Positions 34,778-48,142 are shown, counted from the stretch's first letter. The stretch: 64,000 nucleotides of DNA from Mytilus galloprovincialis (GCF_965363235.1 NC_134843.1:92351795-92415794); one strand, 5' to 3'. Notes: generated by a model from the letters alone, not told the origin. Numbers and translations: made by a program.

Positions 34778-34832
34778 TATTGAAGACTTCAAAGAGAGAT
34801 ATGATGTAAATGAAGCCCATTGGTCATCAGAT

Positions 34833-35548
34833 GTACGTTTTTATATAATTGTATTTTATTCTGCAGCTTTTGAGAGGGAATTGTTAATTTGTGTTCTTAC
34901 AACATTGTTTTTTATATGTAGTCTTTAACCTGTACATTACATTTTAAATACCAATATATAAAAGTTACTTGCAAATCATATGACCTCATTTAAAAATGTA
35001 AACTATGAAACATTGATATTTTCTGATTCCGTATAAAGGTAGATATGGTCTTATAATGTGAGTAAAGGCCAAACATGGTGTGACGTCATTCTAACGAGTG
35101 ATATAGAATAGGAAGACATAATGAATTTTGTTTATATTCCAACATTGAAATTTAGCATTAAATATACCAAGAAAATTATGACTTTCTATTGAAATTCCAT
35201 CTCATTGGAACTAAAAAACAAAGTATTCTCTGAAAATATCTAGCATTTATATGCATGTTGAAAAATCACTGCATATGCCCTGAAATCAATGGAAAGTATT
35301 GGCAGGTAGGCAATAAATGGGCAAAATAAACATAAAAGTGATGGGTAACATTTAATTGCAGTTATATGAAAAAGACTATAAATAATCAAAACATGCATGA
35401 TCTCATTTGATACCTATGCAGTTGAAAACATTGTTGTATTATTAATCAAATTTTAAATTTGTAAAAGTGTGTGTTTTACTGTTGGTTAGAATATATTTGA
35501 ACAAATTTAACATGATATAAAATGCATAATATTTTGTATTTAGTTTTC
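34833..35548 (+). other. PEPD-A intron 4 remnant, then unidentified sequence
   Basis: The first 70-100 bp align with PEPD-B intron 4 (from 55921), although the donor reads GTACGT and not GTAAGT. After about 34900 the similarity ends. No further exon is seen. Confidence 0.55.
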
Positions 35549-36479
35549 TATGACGCGGAATTAGGGTCATAAACATCGAATTTAGTATATGCTTAAATCA
35601 TTTTAGCATAAGCTGAATTAATTTTTGCATAAGCTAAAATCAATTTAGCATATGCTGAATTGTTTACCTTATACATAAATGTTGGTGCGGAATCAAGGTC
35701 ATAAATATTAAAATTAAAGTTTATTTTAGCATATACTTAATGAATTTAGCATATCCGTCTCTGCTACCAATTAAGCCGATTTTTTTTATAAAAATGTAGG
35801 TCTCGCATGTTGGAAAATTTATTTCAAATTCTTGACACGTGTTTGTTGTTTAAATAATATTCTATGTGTTATTGTGTATACATTGTATTGGATCTTAACC
35901 CTTAACGGTGCTATAGATATGCAATGTGTACATTTGTTGCCGATTGCATAAATGAAAATTTCACTACTGTGTGGGGTTAAAAGGTCGAATACAATGTAAA
36001 CATTAAAATAGATAACAAGTTGAGATTGGAACAAATAATGTTTTGCAATCTTGTACAATGATTAAGCACTATCAGAAATACAGGTCAATTTTTATTCGCA
36101 GCACAATCCCATGTGGAGTTTTCGAGTAGTTCTGCTTTGATCTTCTTAACTTTTACCAATCCTTTTGTATACCTGTAACAGGAGGGGTCAGTGCCACACC
36201 TCCAGGGACTTCGACCCACCCCACAGGGTTTCGACCATATGTATATTAATTTCAGATTTCAAAGTAACAATGTACCAAAATCAAGTAAAACATAGTGACT
36301 AAAGAAAATCTCCAAAAAAGAACATTATGCAAAATTGAAATTAGACAGCAACCATTTGATTTTTTGAGAGGGAAAGGGGGTGTTGGCTATAGAATTTTTT
36401 TATAAGTTTGATTTCACCCTCAGCTGCCACTGTATGTAATGCTAAAATTGAGAGACACGTAAAACATAAAAATGAAATG

Positions 36480-36813
36480 CCATACATAATTATCTTCCAT
36501 GAGGTACAAAATGGCATACATATAAATCTTCCTTGAGGTACGAAATGGTATTACATATAAATCTTCCATGAGGTACGAAATGGTATTACACATAAATCTT
36601 CCTTGAAGTACGAAATGGTATTACATATAAATCTTCCATGGGGTACGAAATGGCATACATATTAATCTTCCATGAGGTACGAAATTGTATTACATATAAA
36701 TCTTCCATGAGGTACGAAATGGCATGCATATACATGAGGTACGAAATGGCATAGATATAAACCTTCCATGAGGTACGAAATGGCATACATATAAATCTTC
36801 CATAAGGGTACGA
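36480..36813. repeat. Minisatellite of about 35 bp, left part
   Basis: Around ten imperfect units of ATAAATCTTCCATGAGGTAC plus GAAATGG(C/T)AT. The array continues at 41425-41593 beyond the LTR retrotransposon, which split it. Unit length varies from about 25 to 37 bp. Confidence 0.8.
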
Positions 36814-36818
36814 AATGG

Positions 36819-37052
36819 TGTTATAAAGTTCACCTCACTTTATTACCGTATCATCTGTTACAGTAATTATAATTGACAGATCAGCAACTCTCACATGTCT
36901 GCACATTCTTGAATAAACATGTAATTAAATAGATTAATTGAAGTTCTTATACACATGTTGTCATTCTGTAGTCTGACCATCAAACGATGTACTTGTTAAT
37001 AAATTAGTTATAGAAACTGGATTGTATTATTACATAGCAAATATATTACACA
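36819..37052 (+). repeat. 5' LTR of the Gypsy element
   Basis: 234 bp, from TGTTATAAAG to ATTACACA. It contains no strong TATA box; TTATAAAG at the very start is the only candidate. Confidence 0.9.
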
Positions 37053-37110
37053 TTTTGGCGACGAAAAAAAAACTGAATATTAAAATAAATGTGAATTTCT
37101 ACAAGTGACA

Positions 37111-40100
37111 ATGCCGACTTACGGGAAAGTAGACTCTTTTGATGAATCTGAAGATTGGACACAATATGTAGAACGTATGGAACATTATTTTAATGCTAAT
37201 GAGATAGACGAAGAAGACCAGAAAAGGGATATTTTCTTAAGTGTATGTGGGAAGAATACCTACAAATTAATAAGGGATTTATTAGCACCAGCCAAACCAG
37301 GAACGAAATCACTGGCCGATTTAACAAAACTAGTGAAGGACCACCGAGATCCAGTACCATCAGAAATCATTCAGAGATTTAAATTTAACAGTAGGACAAG
37401 ACACAGCGATGAGTCAGTGAGGACATTTATTGCAGCACTAAGAAGTCTGACAGAACACTGTAATTATGGTGACTCGTTAAACGCAATATTACGTGACAGG
37501 TTAGTCGTCGGGATAAAGAGTGACCGCATACAGAGGAGGCTGTTAGCAGAGCCGAATTTAACATTTGAAAAGGCATTGGAAATTGCTACCGCTATGGAGA
37601 CTGCAGAGAAGAATGCACAGGACATACAAGCGAGTGGGACAAATGGAACATTTCAGAAACAAATCAACAAAGTTTCAAAATCATATACAAGAAACAACTC
37701 TGGAAATTTGAAACAAGGAGATTGTTACCGTTGTGGAGGAAATCACTTAGCCGCTGAATGCAGGTTCAAGGATGCAAAATGCCACAGTTGTAAAAAGAAA
37801 GGACATATCGCAAAGAAATGCCGTAACAAATCTGCCAGTGGGAATCTCAGTGAAAATCACAGAGAGTTTAAATTACGTTTTAATCCACGTGCTCATTTCA
37901 GGGAGCAGGATGAAAGTAGTGAAAGTGAAAATGAAGTTTACTCAGTTTTTCATTTTGGAAATAAATCTAATGAGGCATACAAAGTGCAAATCAATGTAAA
38001 TGAATGTGAAATAGCCATGGAAATAGATACCGGAGCGTCAGTTTCTATCATGAGCGAGGATACTTACAAGGAATACAAGTCGAAATTCAGAATCGAACCG
38101 ACAAGTGCTAAACTCCGAACATACATGGGAGAGCAGATTCCTGTAATAGGACGTTCAATCGTCAATGTCAATTACAAAAAGGAACGCGCAAAATTACCAT
38201 TACTGATAGTGAAGCGTAAAGGTCCGAATTTACTTGGCCGAGACTGGTTGAACAAACTCCAACTGGATTGGAAGGATATTTTCTCCGTCGTTGGAAGTGA
38301 TAATCAATTAAGTGATTTGAATGTGATCTTGGAAGCAAATAAGGAGGTTTTCAAAGATGAACTTGGAACTGTAAAAGGCATGAAAGCCAAGATTTATGTT
38401 GATGAGAGTGCCGTACCGAAATATTTCAAGGCTCGCCCTTTGCCGTATGCGTTGATGGATAACGTGGAGATGGAACTTGAACGTCTTGAGAAGGAGGGTC
38501 AGATTCGGCAAGTGGAATTTTCCGACTGGGCCGCTCCGATAGTACCTGTAGTTAAGGAGAACGGATCTATTAGAATTTGTGTTGACTACAAGGTAACCGT
38601 TAATGCCGTTTCAAAGTTGGATAATTATCCTATTCCTAAAACAGAGGATTTATACGCAACGCTTGGAGGAGGACAAGAATATACAAAATTGGATTTAAAC
38701 CAAGCATATCAACAGATTGAACTTGATGAGGCCAGTAAGAGGTATGTGACTATAAACACGCATAAGGGTTTATTCAGATACAATAGACTTCCGTATGGTG
38801 TAGCGTCCAGCCCAGGTATTTTCCAAAGAACACTTAAAAATGTTGTTCAAGGTATAGCCAATGTTTTGGTTCGAGTAGATGATATACTGATAACGGGTAA
38901 AACAAGGGAGGAACATCTTAATACTCTTTCTGAGGTATTGTCTAGATCTAAGAGAATCGGAATTCGGTTAAAGAAACAGAAGTGTGTGTTCATGGCCGAA
39001 GAAGTTGTTTATGTGGGATTTAAAATAAACAAACACGGAATATATCCAGTGGAAAGTAAAGTTGAGGCGATCGATAAAGCACCAAGTCCGACAAACGTGA
39101 CAGAACTGAAAGCTTATCTTGGTATGCTGAACTATTACAATAGATTCTTAGCGAATTTGTCTCACTTGTTAAAGCCGCTACATGTACTTCTACAGAAAGA
39201 CATAAAATGGAGTTGGGAAAAAGAACAGGAAAAAGCGTTCATAGAGTCAAAACAGCTGTTGAAATCCGCATCAGTGCTTGTACATTTCGATCCGAAAAAG
39301 AAATTAATATTAGCATGTGATGCATCACCATATGGATTAGGCGCCGTACTTTCGCATAAAATGGACGACGGCAGCGACAAACCAATAGCTTATACATCTC
39401 GAACACTTACATCAGCAGAGAAGAATTATTCCGTTCTTGAGAAGGAGAGTCTGGCCATAATATTTGGTTCAAGAAATTTCATCAATATTTGTATGGACAC
39501 CCCGTTACAATCATAACCGATCACAAGCCGCTCATAGGTTTATTTCGAGAAGATAAACCTATACCTACAATGGCCGCATCTCAAATTCAAAAGTGGACAC
39601 GCAAGGACACAATACTGTCTATGGTGGTTAGATACATTTTGAATGGATGGCCGTCAAAATGTCCCAGTGAAGACATAAGACCGTATTATAGTAGAAAAAA
39701 TGAACAGTGTAGTCAGGACGGATGCATATTGTGGGGAGGAAGAGTAATTATACCACAACCAGGACGTGAAGCCATGTTAAATGCATTACACCAAGGACAT
39801 CCAGGGATTACTAGAATGAAAAGTCTAGCAAGAAGCTATATATGGTGGCCGGGAATGGACAATGACTTGGAATTAACTGTAGTTAATTGTTACAGTTGTC
39901 AGGAAAACCGCAAGTTACCAGCAGAAGCGCCGTTACATCCGTGGGAATATCCGAGCCATCCGTGGTCAAGAATACACATAGACTTTGCAGGACCTTTCAT
40001 GAACAAATCATTTCTAATTATGGTTGATGCGTATTCAAAATGGATAGACATACACGTCATGAATTCTACAACATCCGAAGCTACGATTGCAAAACTTCAA

Positions 40101-40884
40101 CAAACGTTTGCAACACATGGATTATGTGATCTCATTATTAGTGATAATGGAGCCGCATTTACTAGTAAGGAATTCGCCGATTATGTGAAATCAAATGGAA
40201 TTGAACATCGCACTTCCGCGCCGTGGCATCCAGCTAGTAATGGTTGTGCTGAACGAGCAGTTCAGAGTTTCAAAGAAGGTATGAAGAAAATCAAAGAAGG
40301 AACTATCCAGGAAAAGTTGAACCGTTTTCTTTTCAACTACCGTATTACGCCACAAACAACGACAGGACTAGGTACTGGCACCGTCAGAATTGCTAATGAA
40401 AAGGAAACTCAAGTCACGTCTAGATTTAGTTTTTCCAAATATCGAGAAGCGAGTTCAGGAGAGACAACAAAAACAGAAACATTATCACGATAAGAAATCT
40501 GTGAACAGACAAATTAATGTAGGACAGGGAGTATTTGCCCGAAATTTCGCAATTGGTTCAAAGATTAAATGGATTCCAGGAGAAGTTATAAAACAATCAG
40601 GACCACTTTCATTTCATATTAAATTGCAAGATGGACGTGTCATTCGTAGACATATTGACCACATCAGAGTACGAAACTTCGATTGCACAAACAACGAAAA
40701 TGAAGAAAAATGTGACAATGACAGTGATTTGTTTGAGCCAGAAATAACTATACCGATAAGTACTCCTGAGACCGAACAACCGCAAATCGAGAAACCGTCA
40801 AACATGACTGAACAAATGGAACCACGCTATCCGAAGAGAATAAGAAAAGAACCATCGCATTTAAAGGATTTTGTGTTGAAATAA
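37111..40884 (+). pseudogene. gag-pol of the Gypsy element, frameshifted and internally deleted
   Basis: The start is taken as ATG at 37111 (the open frame reaches 37105 only by a GTG). Gag is followed by two zinc knuckles (CX2CX4HX4C-type at about 37725-37765, then CX2CX4HX4C at 37780-37822). The protease has DTGAS near 38026-38040. RT runs about 38400-38950 with the catalytic motif reading RVDD (about 38872-38883), not the usual YxDD. RNase H starts at 39310. The frame shifts by one near 39475 and continues at 39489-40493, with the integrase HHCC zinc part and the D, D, E triad (in IDFAG, ISDNG and CAERAVQ). A second shift near 40385 leads to 40390-40884 with the basic C-terminal module. 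The end of RNase H and the connector are missing near 39577. This copy cannot make a complete Pol. Confidence 0.9.
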
Positions 40885-41192
40885 ATGGTTGATTTATAAA
40901 GAGGCATAATAATCCTCACAACTGTTTGAAGTGCATTAAGTACTTTGCAGTGCATGTGTGTACATATCAATTAGTGTAAGAAATAACAACAAGACCAGTG
41001 TGAACATTTTTATTTTTATTTTCATAGTAGGACATTATAGTTTCAGTGCAGACAAACTTTAACGAATGAATCTTTGTGATCTGACATTTTTATTTGTTTT
41101 CAAACTGATATGGACTCATCAATCAGTAGCCGTGAAAAGACAATTAATTTTCTGTAATTGAGTTAATTTGTTTTTATCTAAGGCCGGAGAAG
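40885..41192 (+). other. 3' untranslated part of the Gypsy element and purine tract
   Basis: No coding. It ends in AAGGCCGGAGAAG just before the 3' LTR, the likely polypurine tract. Confidence 0.6.
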
Positions 41193-41424
41193 TGTTATAA
41201 AGTTCACCTCACTTTATTACCGTATCATCTGTTACAGTAATTATAATTGACAGATCAGCAACTATCACATGTCTGCACATTCTTAAATAAACATGTAATT
41301 AAATAGATCAATTGAAGTTCTTATACACATGTTGTCATTCTGTAGTCTGACCATCAAACGATGTACTTGTTAATAAATTAGTTATAGAAACTGGATTGTA
41401 TAATTACATAGCAAATATTACACA
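41193..41424 (+). repeat. 3' LTR of the Gypsy element
   Basis: 232 bp, about 98% identical to the 5' LTR, followed by the AATGG target duplication. Confidence 0.92.
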
Positions 41425-41593
41425 AATGGTATTACATATTAATCTTCCATGAGGTACGAAATGGTATAACATGTTAATATTCCATGAGGTACGAAATGGT
41501 CAAGGTACGAAATGGTCAGGGTACGAAATGGTTTTTGCCAGGGTATGAAATGGGGGGGGGGGGGGTATGAAATGGTTAGGGTACGAAATGACT
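41425..41593. repeat. Minisatellite of about 35 bp, right part
   Basis: Continuation of the array at 36480: units with GGTACGAAATGG, becoming shorter and ending in a G-homopolymer (near 41553-41565). Confidence 0.75.
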
Positions 41594-43276
41594 ATAATTC
41601 CGAATTCTTGTATATCTATGGAAGTTAGGGGTTAAAAGATCGAATACAATGTATACACACTTACACATATAATTTTATTTAAACAACAAACACGTGTCAA
41701 GAATTTGAAATAAATTTTCCAACATGCGAGACCTAAATTTTTATACAAAATCGGTTTAATTGGTAGCAGAGACGGATTAAGCGGGATGACAGAGGGCCAT
41801 AGTCCCCCCTTTTATATATTTATTTACATTAATGATTTAGAAAAACATTTATTAATTTGAGAAAAGTGGTTATTTATTTATACCAGAGAAAAGTATAAAT
41901 TTAAAGTAGTTAAGAAAGCGAGATTTTGATTGGATAAAACAATTAATAAAGCATAAGCTGAATTCATTTTAGCATAAGCAAAAATCATTTTAGCATAAAC
42001 CAAAATTATTTTAGCATAAGCTTAAATCATTTTAGCATAAGCTTAAATCATTTTAGCATAAGCTAAATTCATATAAGCATAAGCTAAAATCATTTAAAAA
42101 TCATTTTAGCATATGCTAAATTATAATATAGCATATGCTAAAATGATTTAAGCATATGCTAAATTCGATGTTTATGACCCTAATTCCGCGTCATAGTTTT
42201 CAGTTGTGTAAATTTAAATTTTCATGCACATTGTATAGATATATATATATATATTTATACATATAAAGTGTTATGCAATTATCCATGAATACATATCCAA
42301 ACTTCAAAATGTATTGAATATTGTACATGTAGCCCCCAGCTACACACATCCCTACCATATCATTAAGGGTCCATGACTGGATAAGAAAATCTTGAATATC
42401 CTTTAACCCCCATAATTACTACCAAAATTTTATATCAAACCACTGTCAACCCTTCATATCATATGATGTCAAAGCTCAAAAAGTTTATGTTGAATGGAAC
42501 TGTCATAACTTTTTAACTTTATCCAGGTTTAAGAATTCTGATGTCATGGGTTGCATCTTATTTCCTGTGTGGGAAAGACTAATAAGGTAACCTTTTGTTG
42601 TCAGTCTGGAAAGATAAATGCTTGGAAGATGTTTTACTTCTATCCATCTTCAACTTTCAATAAAAGCAATGAAGAATTTTTTGTCAATGACCAAAATTTA
42701 CAGATATAAATTTTTACAATGGTCAGACATTAAAGGAGTATTTACAGGTAGGAAGAAACTTTTTTTACAAATCATGTCATTTTACTTTTCTAACAAACAA
42801 ATGGATTGACATAGTTGTGTGAACTTGTGTCTACTATATCCTGGCAATAACAATGAAAATAAATCTTATAAAATGCATAGATATCAGTAGGAAACGTAAA
42901 TACTTGCAGCTTTATTCTTTTTAAAGAATTCTTATACAGTATTGAAAGCTTTAATAAACTATGTGATTCTGAAAATATAATTTTCATTTGGTTCTACTAT
43001 TGTAACTGATTCTCAATAGAAAAGACAGCATAAGGGGAGACAAATCACACATCCATTGCAGGTACCAGAATAAAAATGAGCAGCCAAACTAACAGGAAGT
43101 AGTAAAAACAGGATCAAACTCATTTTGTGAAAACTATAAAAAGCTTTATAGACTTTCTGCTTCGACAAACATTTATTGACTTTAAGAACACCCTTTGTTC
43201 ATATTATCATATTTTTTAATGAAAGATTTAATTCATTATGTGATATTGTATCTTAGCATGTGATTTTGTAGTTACT

Positions 43277-43857
43277 TTAAAGTCATAAGAAACGAGTGGC
43301 CGGTGAAAAATAATGTTCTTCCATTTCTTGAACCAATGCATACAAACATCATAAACTTAGTCTTCTGTGCACGAATTTATCATTTTTTTCGTGTAAATTT
43401 CGTATAATCGTCAATTTTTTTTTTCAATCGGTCAGTGTTGTTGTGAAAATATGGCAGGTAATTAAAGTTCGTGTTTTGAAGCCGAAGTTTAACGAGTGTC
43501 ACCTGTTTGTCAACAATCGACAAAAAATCAACAAAAAAGCATGGAAATTGAGCACGTGTTTAACATGTAAATTCAGATAATAGTTTATTTTAAGGACATC
43601 CATGCGTATTGCGATCACCGGATTTTTACGAGATGGGTCACACTGAGGTCACTTTGCATACGGAAAATATGTCGGGGGAATTGCTTCCTGGAAGGAAGCA
43701 ATTAAAATAAAGTAAACTTCTTCTAAATATGAATAAATTAAAGAAGTTTCTTCAGAAAAAAGTATATGTACATAAGTTTTATAATGAAAACTATCAATTG
43801 AGTTATAAAAAAAAATATGCATTATTTTTTTTAATTTGAGGTTTCTTATGACTTTAA
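43277..43857. mobile_element. MITE with TTAAAGTCATAAGAAAC inverted ends
   Basis: The 17-base termini at 43277-43293 and 43841-43857 are exactly inverted. The 581-bp interior has no coding potential. Target site uncertain. Confidence 0.65.
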
Positions 43858-46309
43858 GTAAGGGCAGTTTTTTTATTATTAATTTGGGATTTGTAAGGCA
43901 AATTTACCATAATCATCTGATGCTCTCAAGAGTACAAATGTGTGGAATGATGGCTAGATTTTGTATTTGATCCAATATAATGCATATGGAGGAATTTTTA
44001 AGTATAAATTGTTCATTGTTTGATTTTTTTAGAAATATAAATGCTTACTTACTTTAACACAGGGTTATTGAAAAATAAAGTAAAAAATACCACAGGGTTT
44101 AAGATGTAGATGTATTATTTTTTGTGATGTACCACTTATTTTAGCTTTAATAAATGTACTTGATTATGTCCAGATTAAATGCTTCAGGAAAAACATTCTC
44201 TCTTTTTATCAAAAAAAGGTTACCTTTAGTTATTGAACCCAGTTAATAAAGTGGGATTGTAAAGTGTTTGTTTATTTTTCTGTTGAAACTTTGTATCTAT
44301 AGTTCCTCTTTAACCATTGACTGGATTTTCTTGAAACATTAATGAAATAATCAGTACTGTAAGCAGTAAGGGACTGGAGGTATAATTTGTCAGCTTAGCT
44401 CACAGGTTTTTTTAGTATAATCTTAAGTTGCATATGTTGGGTTTTTTTTACAACCTGTTGAATGCTTGGAAACTGCTCATAAAAGAAGTGTTCCAATATT
44501 AATCAATTTATGCAGATTCTATTAACATTTATATTAGATAACTACAGTTTACAAGTACCTTCAGAATGAGAGGCAGCCTAGTTAGATTAAAAGAGTGAAT
44601 GTTAATATGACAAATATGTTATTTATTATTTTCTGCTTTTTGATATTTTTTTTAGCAATATGATTAATAACCTGTTGATTCCAATCCTTTGTTGTCTTTT
44701 CTATGCATTTTGTATTAACTTTAAAATAAAAAGTTTAAAGTAAATAACTTGCTTTTGTCTTTCCTACTTTGAAGTGTTTCTTGTGTATAAATTAGCATAC
44801 AAGGATTATTTCAAGGTCACAGGAAAGGTCAACACATGAAATATTAAATTGTAGACCACACAATTAGAAGGAAGGCCCAGCATGATAACATACCTGAAAG
44901 GATACCTACACATACAAAGACTATGATTGATGTTTATGCAAACTAAAGGTGGTTTCAAAAGGAAATGTGCTGATAATTTCTAAATCATTTCAATGGATAC
45001 CGGTATTTGCCTTTGGTATGTATGCAGATATTTGACCTGTCAAAAGTGTATGTTCACATTGAGAATTCCTACCGAAGTACCCATTCAAATATCTCTTTAA
45101 TTAAAGGAACAAGTTCTCTCGTATTGGCAATTTGTAAATAAACATGCCTGCAGCTGTCAATAGGTCCATTCATTAAAAAAACACTGTTCACCTGTATTTG
45201 TTGTCAAGAATCATAGTACTCATAATGCACAAATACACTTGACATTAGTCCCTTTATATATGGTTCTTTTGATTTATATATATACACAATTTTCTGATAA
45301 GGTAAGTACATTTATAAGGGGCCATCTCTGCTTTGGAGATCCTGCAGAAATTATAAAAATGAAGAGTATAGGAACAGCAAGTTGACATTTACTTCAATGC
45401 CCTAAATGAGACCCTATATTCAGAAACCAAATACAGGTTGTAAAACTACATGTAAAAGAAGTGTTTGGCTGAAAATATTTTTTTCTTGATTGTCATTAAT
45501 CCTGAACATGAATGAAGTTTGCTACTGGATTTTAAATATGTATTCTTCTGACGTTTCAGTATCGCTGAAATATTGTTCTGGAATTATTTCCAAAACATGT
45601 GATACAAGTAGAAAATATCAATGAATTTAAACAATATTATAATCAAGCTAAACTCTGTGAAAAAATTGTGTATTTATAACAAGAATTTTTTTAGTAGTAC
45701 AATTTTCAAATTTTATTACCAATCAAGTCAGTCTCATTAGCCAAAATGTTGAGAAAATGGGTGAGGTGTACAAGAAATGATTTTACCAGAAACATGTACA
45801 TCCCATTTCAATTTTTTCTTTTCAAATTTCTTGGATATGTATTTTTTTCAATCATTTATGACTAAGAAGTTGAAATAATATGCTTTCTGTCCTAAAAAAA
45901 AAAAAAGAGAAAAATCCTAAATTTACAAAGTTGAGAGCCTGGTAAATTTGACACGAAAAAGCAACAAAATTTTATGAGACTTTCTTATATTAACACCTAC
46001 CTTAAGTCTTTTTAAGTTAAATTTATTCAGATTGGTCCACCTTATCCTTATTGAAAGAATGAAAAAAAGTTTAATTGTGAAACTGATTTTGTTCATGATA
46101 ATAGCCCCAAAATGGGTAAAAATGGATGAAAAATGGGAAAATCATCAGAAATGGCCTTCACAAAAAAAGAAGTGCACCACCATATGATTTTTTCTTCACA
46201 TAAACCAAAAAATCAGGTTAAGAGAAAAAGTTTAATTCTAGGAATTGTTGGCTCCTCAGAGGTGTACATACTTAAAGAGTAAACTTATATATGATTTTTA
46301 CAAAATGGA

Positions 46310-46500
46310 AAGTCCCTTATCAAATGGCAAAATCAAACGCTCAAACACATCAAACGAATGGATAACAACTGTCATATTCATGACTTGGTACAGGCATTTT
46401 CTTCTGTAGAAAATGGTCGATTAAACCTGGTTTTATATCTAGCTAAACCTCTCACTTGTATGACAGTCGCATAAAATTCCATTATATTGACAACAATGTG
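46310..46500 (+). repeat. Truncated relative of the element at 120-871
   Basis: Shares the order ATTCATGACTTGGTACAGGC, AAAATGGT, TTAAACCTGGTTTT, AAACCTC and ATTGACAAC with 450-580, in the same orientation. Confidence 0.65.
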
Positions 46501-47466
46501 TGAACAAAACAAACAGACATAATAGGTAAAAATAGCTTGTAAAAACAATCACTTTTGACCTTTTACCAAAAATGTTTTCTTTTTTGAAACAGGAAAATGT
46601 TTTCATTTCTTTAAAGGTGGATGAATTGATAATCTGTGCTCTGACAGATGTTATTTTTATCAATGTATACCATCTGTAACAGCATTCCTATTTTATTCAG
46701 ATAAGGTCTTTTCCTATGTACCACATAACTGGCCACATAAACTTATTGTTTGCATTCAATATGAAGAATATGATATGTTGACAGTTGCCAAACACTTTGT
46801 GTACTTCCTATTCACTTTCAAATATTATTTTTATACGTATGTGTTATTTGCAGACAGTATTTGTGACTGGTCAATGATATTTGATAATGTTACTGTCATT
46901 GTTAAGAATATGTTAGTCTAGGTGGCCTAGTATAACCTTCTTTCATGCATCATGGTTTGGTTAAAAGTTTTTTGGTTGGTGTGCAACTTTCCAAGTATCT
47001 ACAAAATTTTGTCAACAGGATAAAATACAATGAAAATCAGGATTCATTTTATGAAAAATGCATGTTCATTCAAAAGGTGTCACAGTTGGACCTCAAATTG
47101 CATGCTTAATTATTTTACTCTATAAATCTTTAAGGCAGAAAAAAATTACAAAAGTATCAACTGTTTAATATATTATTTATTAACATAACAATTACAATGC
47201 CATTAATTGTTCTACAAATATTGGAGAGCCAATGATTGTACTTGAGGTATAAATTTATCAAAATCAACATTTCACTGATATAAATGTAGCACAAGATTTT
47301 AAATAAATAAAAAGTCACTACATACACTATCTAAATTACATTATGAACTAGATATGACAAGTACCAAAATTACACATTAATTCAAAATGCTTTGTAAACA
47401 GCAAAAACATGTGTTAATCTTGGGGTGTTTTTCATGAGGAGTAATTCACCTTATAAAATTGAGAAT

Positions 47467-47630
47467 GAAAATGGGGAATATGTCAAAGAGACAACAACCC
47501 GATCAAAGAGCAGAAAACAGCCTAAGGCCACCAATGGGTCTTCAATACAGCGAAAAAATCCTGCACCCTGAGGCGTGCTTCAGCTGGCCCCTAAACAAAA
47601 ATATATACTAGTTCAATGATAATGGACGTC
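47467..47630 (-). repeat. Interspersed repeat, minus-strand copy of 29525
   Basis: Matches the copy at 29525-29697 in reverse over most of its length. Confidence 0.65.
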
Positions 47631-48103
47631 AACAATATACATTTTAGTATTGTTAAAAAAAAAAGATGTCAAATATACCGTTTTTTTTTTTTAAACAAGC
47701 AGAAGATTCTGAACATTTTCCTATTACGTGGGATTCTAAATCAGAATCTGGAGGATAATAAACAAACAAGGTAAATGTTGAACATGATTAGTGAACAGAC
47801 ATGAGAAGCTTTTGTTGAAAAATTACTATTGGCAATACAGAAAAAAAATATAAAAAAATGTGTTTGAAACAGACATAATGTACAATAACAAATCATTTTA
47901 AAACAAGACTGTGTGGACAAATTTTCAAGAAATGGAAATTTTAAGTGAATTCTTGCAACATTCAAAAGCAGTACAAACCTGTTTTAAATTTTTACAAAAT
48001 TTCATTAAAATTCAAAATATCACCCAATAACATATATACTTTCATAACTTATAAATCATGAGTATATTTAAGTTAAATTAACAAAAGTGGTATTAAAACT
48101 ACC

Positions 48104-48106
<3 letters not shown>

Positions 48107-48142
<36 letters not shown>
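48107..48142. repeat. (AT)n microsatellite
   Basis: About 17-18 AT dinucleotides in a row. Confidence 0.9.

Larger units (their letters stand above)
11959..34832 (+). pseudogene. PEPD: PEPD (prolidase) copy A, truncated pseudogene
   Basis: Four exons align with PEPD-B: 11959-11978, 17226-17403, 17898-18025 and a remnant of exon 4 at 34782-34832. The first three keep splice sites and phase. Exon 3 has TAA at 17931-17933 (codon 78) where copy B has GAA. Exon 4 has lost its acceptor and first codons where the 15.7-kb inverted-repeat element ends at 34777. Intron 4 similarity runs on to about 34900 and then stops; no homologues of exons 5-13 are seen before 48 kb. The catalytic C-terminal domain is therefore absent. 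A short N-terminal product of 77 residues is the most it could encode. Confidence 0.88.
36819..41424 (+). mobile_element. Ty3/Gypsy LTR retrotransposon, young but defective
   Basis: LTRs at 36819-37052 and 41193-41424 differ at four bases and one 2-bp indel. The five-base target duplication AATGG is intact (36814-36818 and 41425-41429), inside the minisatellite. A primer binding site starts TGGCGACGA at 37056, and a purine tract precedes 41193. Gag-pol is in one frame up to 39516, then is broken. Domain order (protease, RT, RNase H, integrase) and the C-terminal integrase module place it in Ty3/Gypsy, near elements annotated as K02A2.6-like in animals. Confidence 0.93.
35549..42195. mobile_element. 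Long-inverted-repeat element with nested retrotransposon
   Basis: The ends start TATGACGCGGAATTAGGGTC and match for about 37 bp. Inverted similarity resumes further in: 35745-35905 against 41628-41783, around TCTCGCATGTTGGAAAATTT. The subterminal parts repeat AGCATAAGCT or AGCATATGCT many times. The direct repeat GTTTTC flanks it (35543-35548 and 42196-42201). Without the LTR element at 36819-41424 it would be about 2.0 kb. No transposase. A foldback-type non-autonomous element is the best description. Confidence 0.75.

Noticed and set aside
36586-36786. Minus-strand repetitive frame (ISYLM...)
   Set aside because: It is the 35-bp minisatellite translated.
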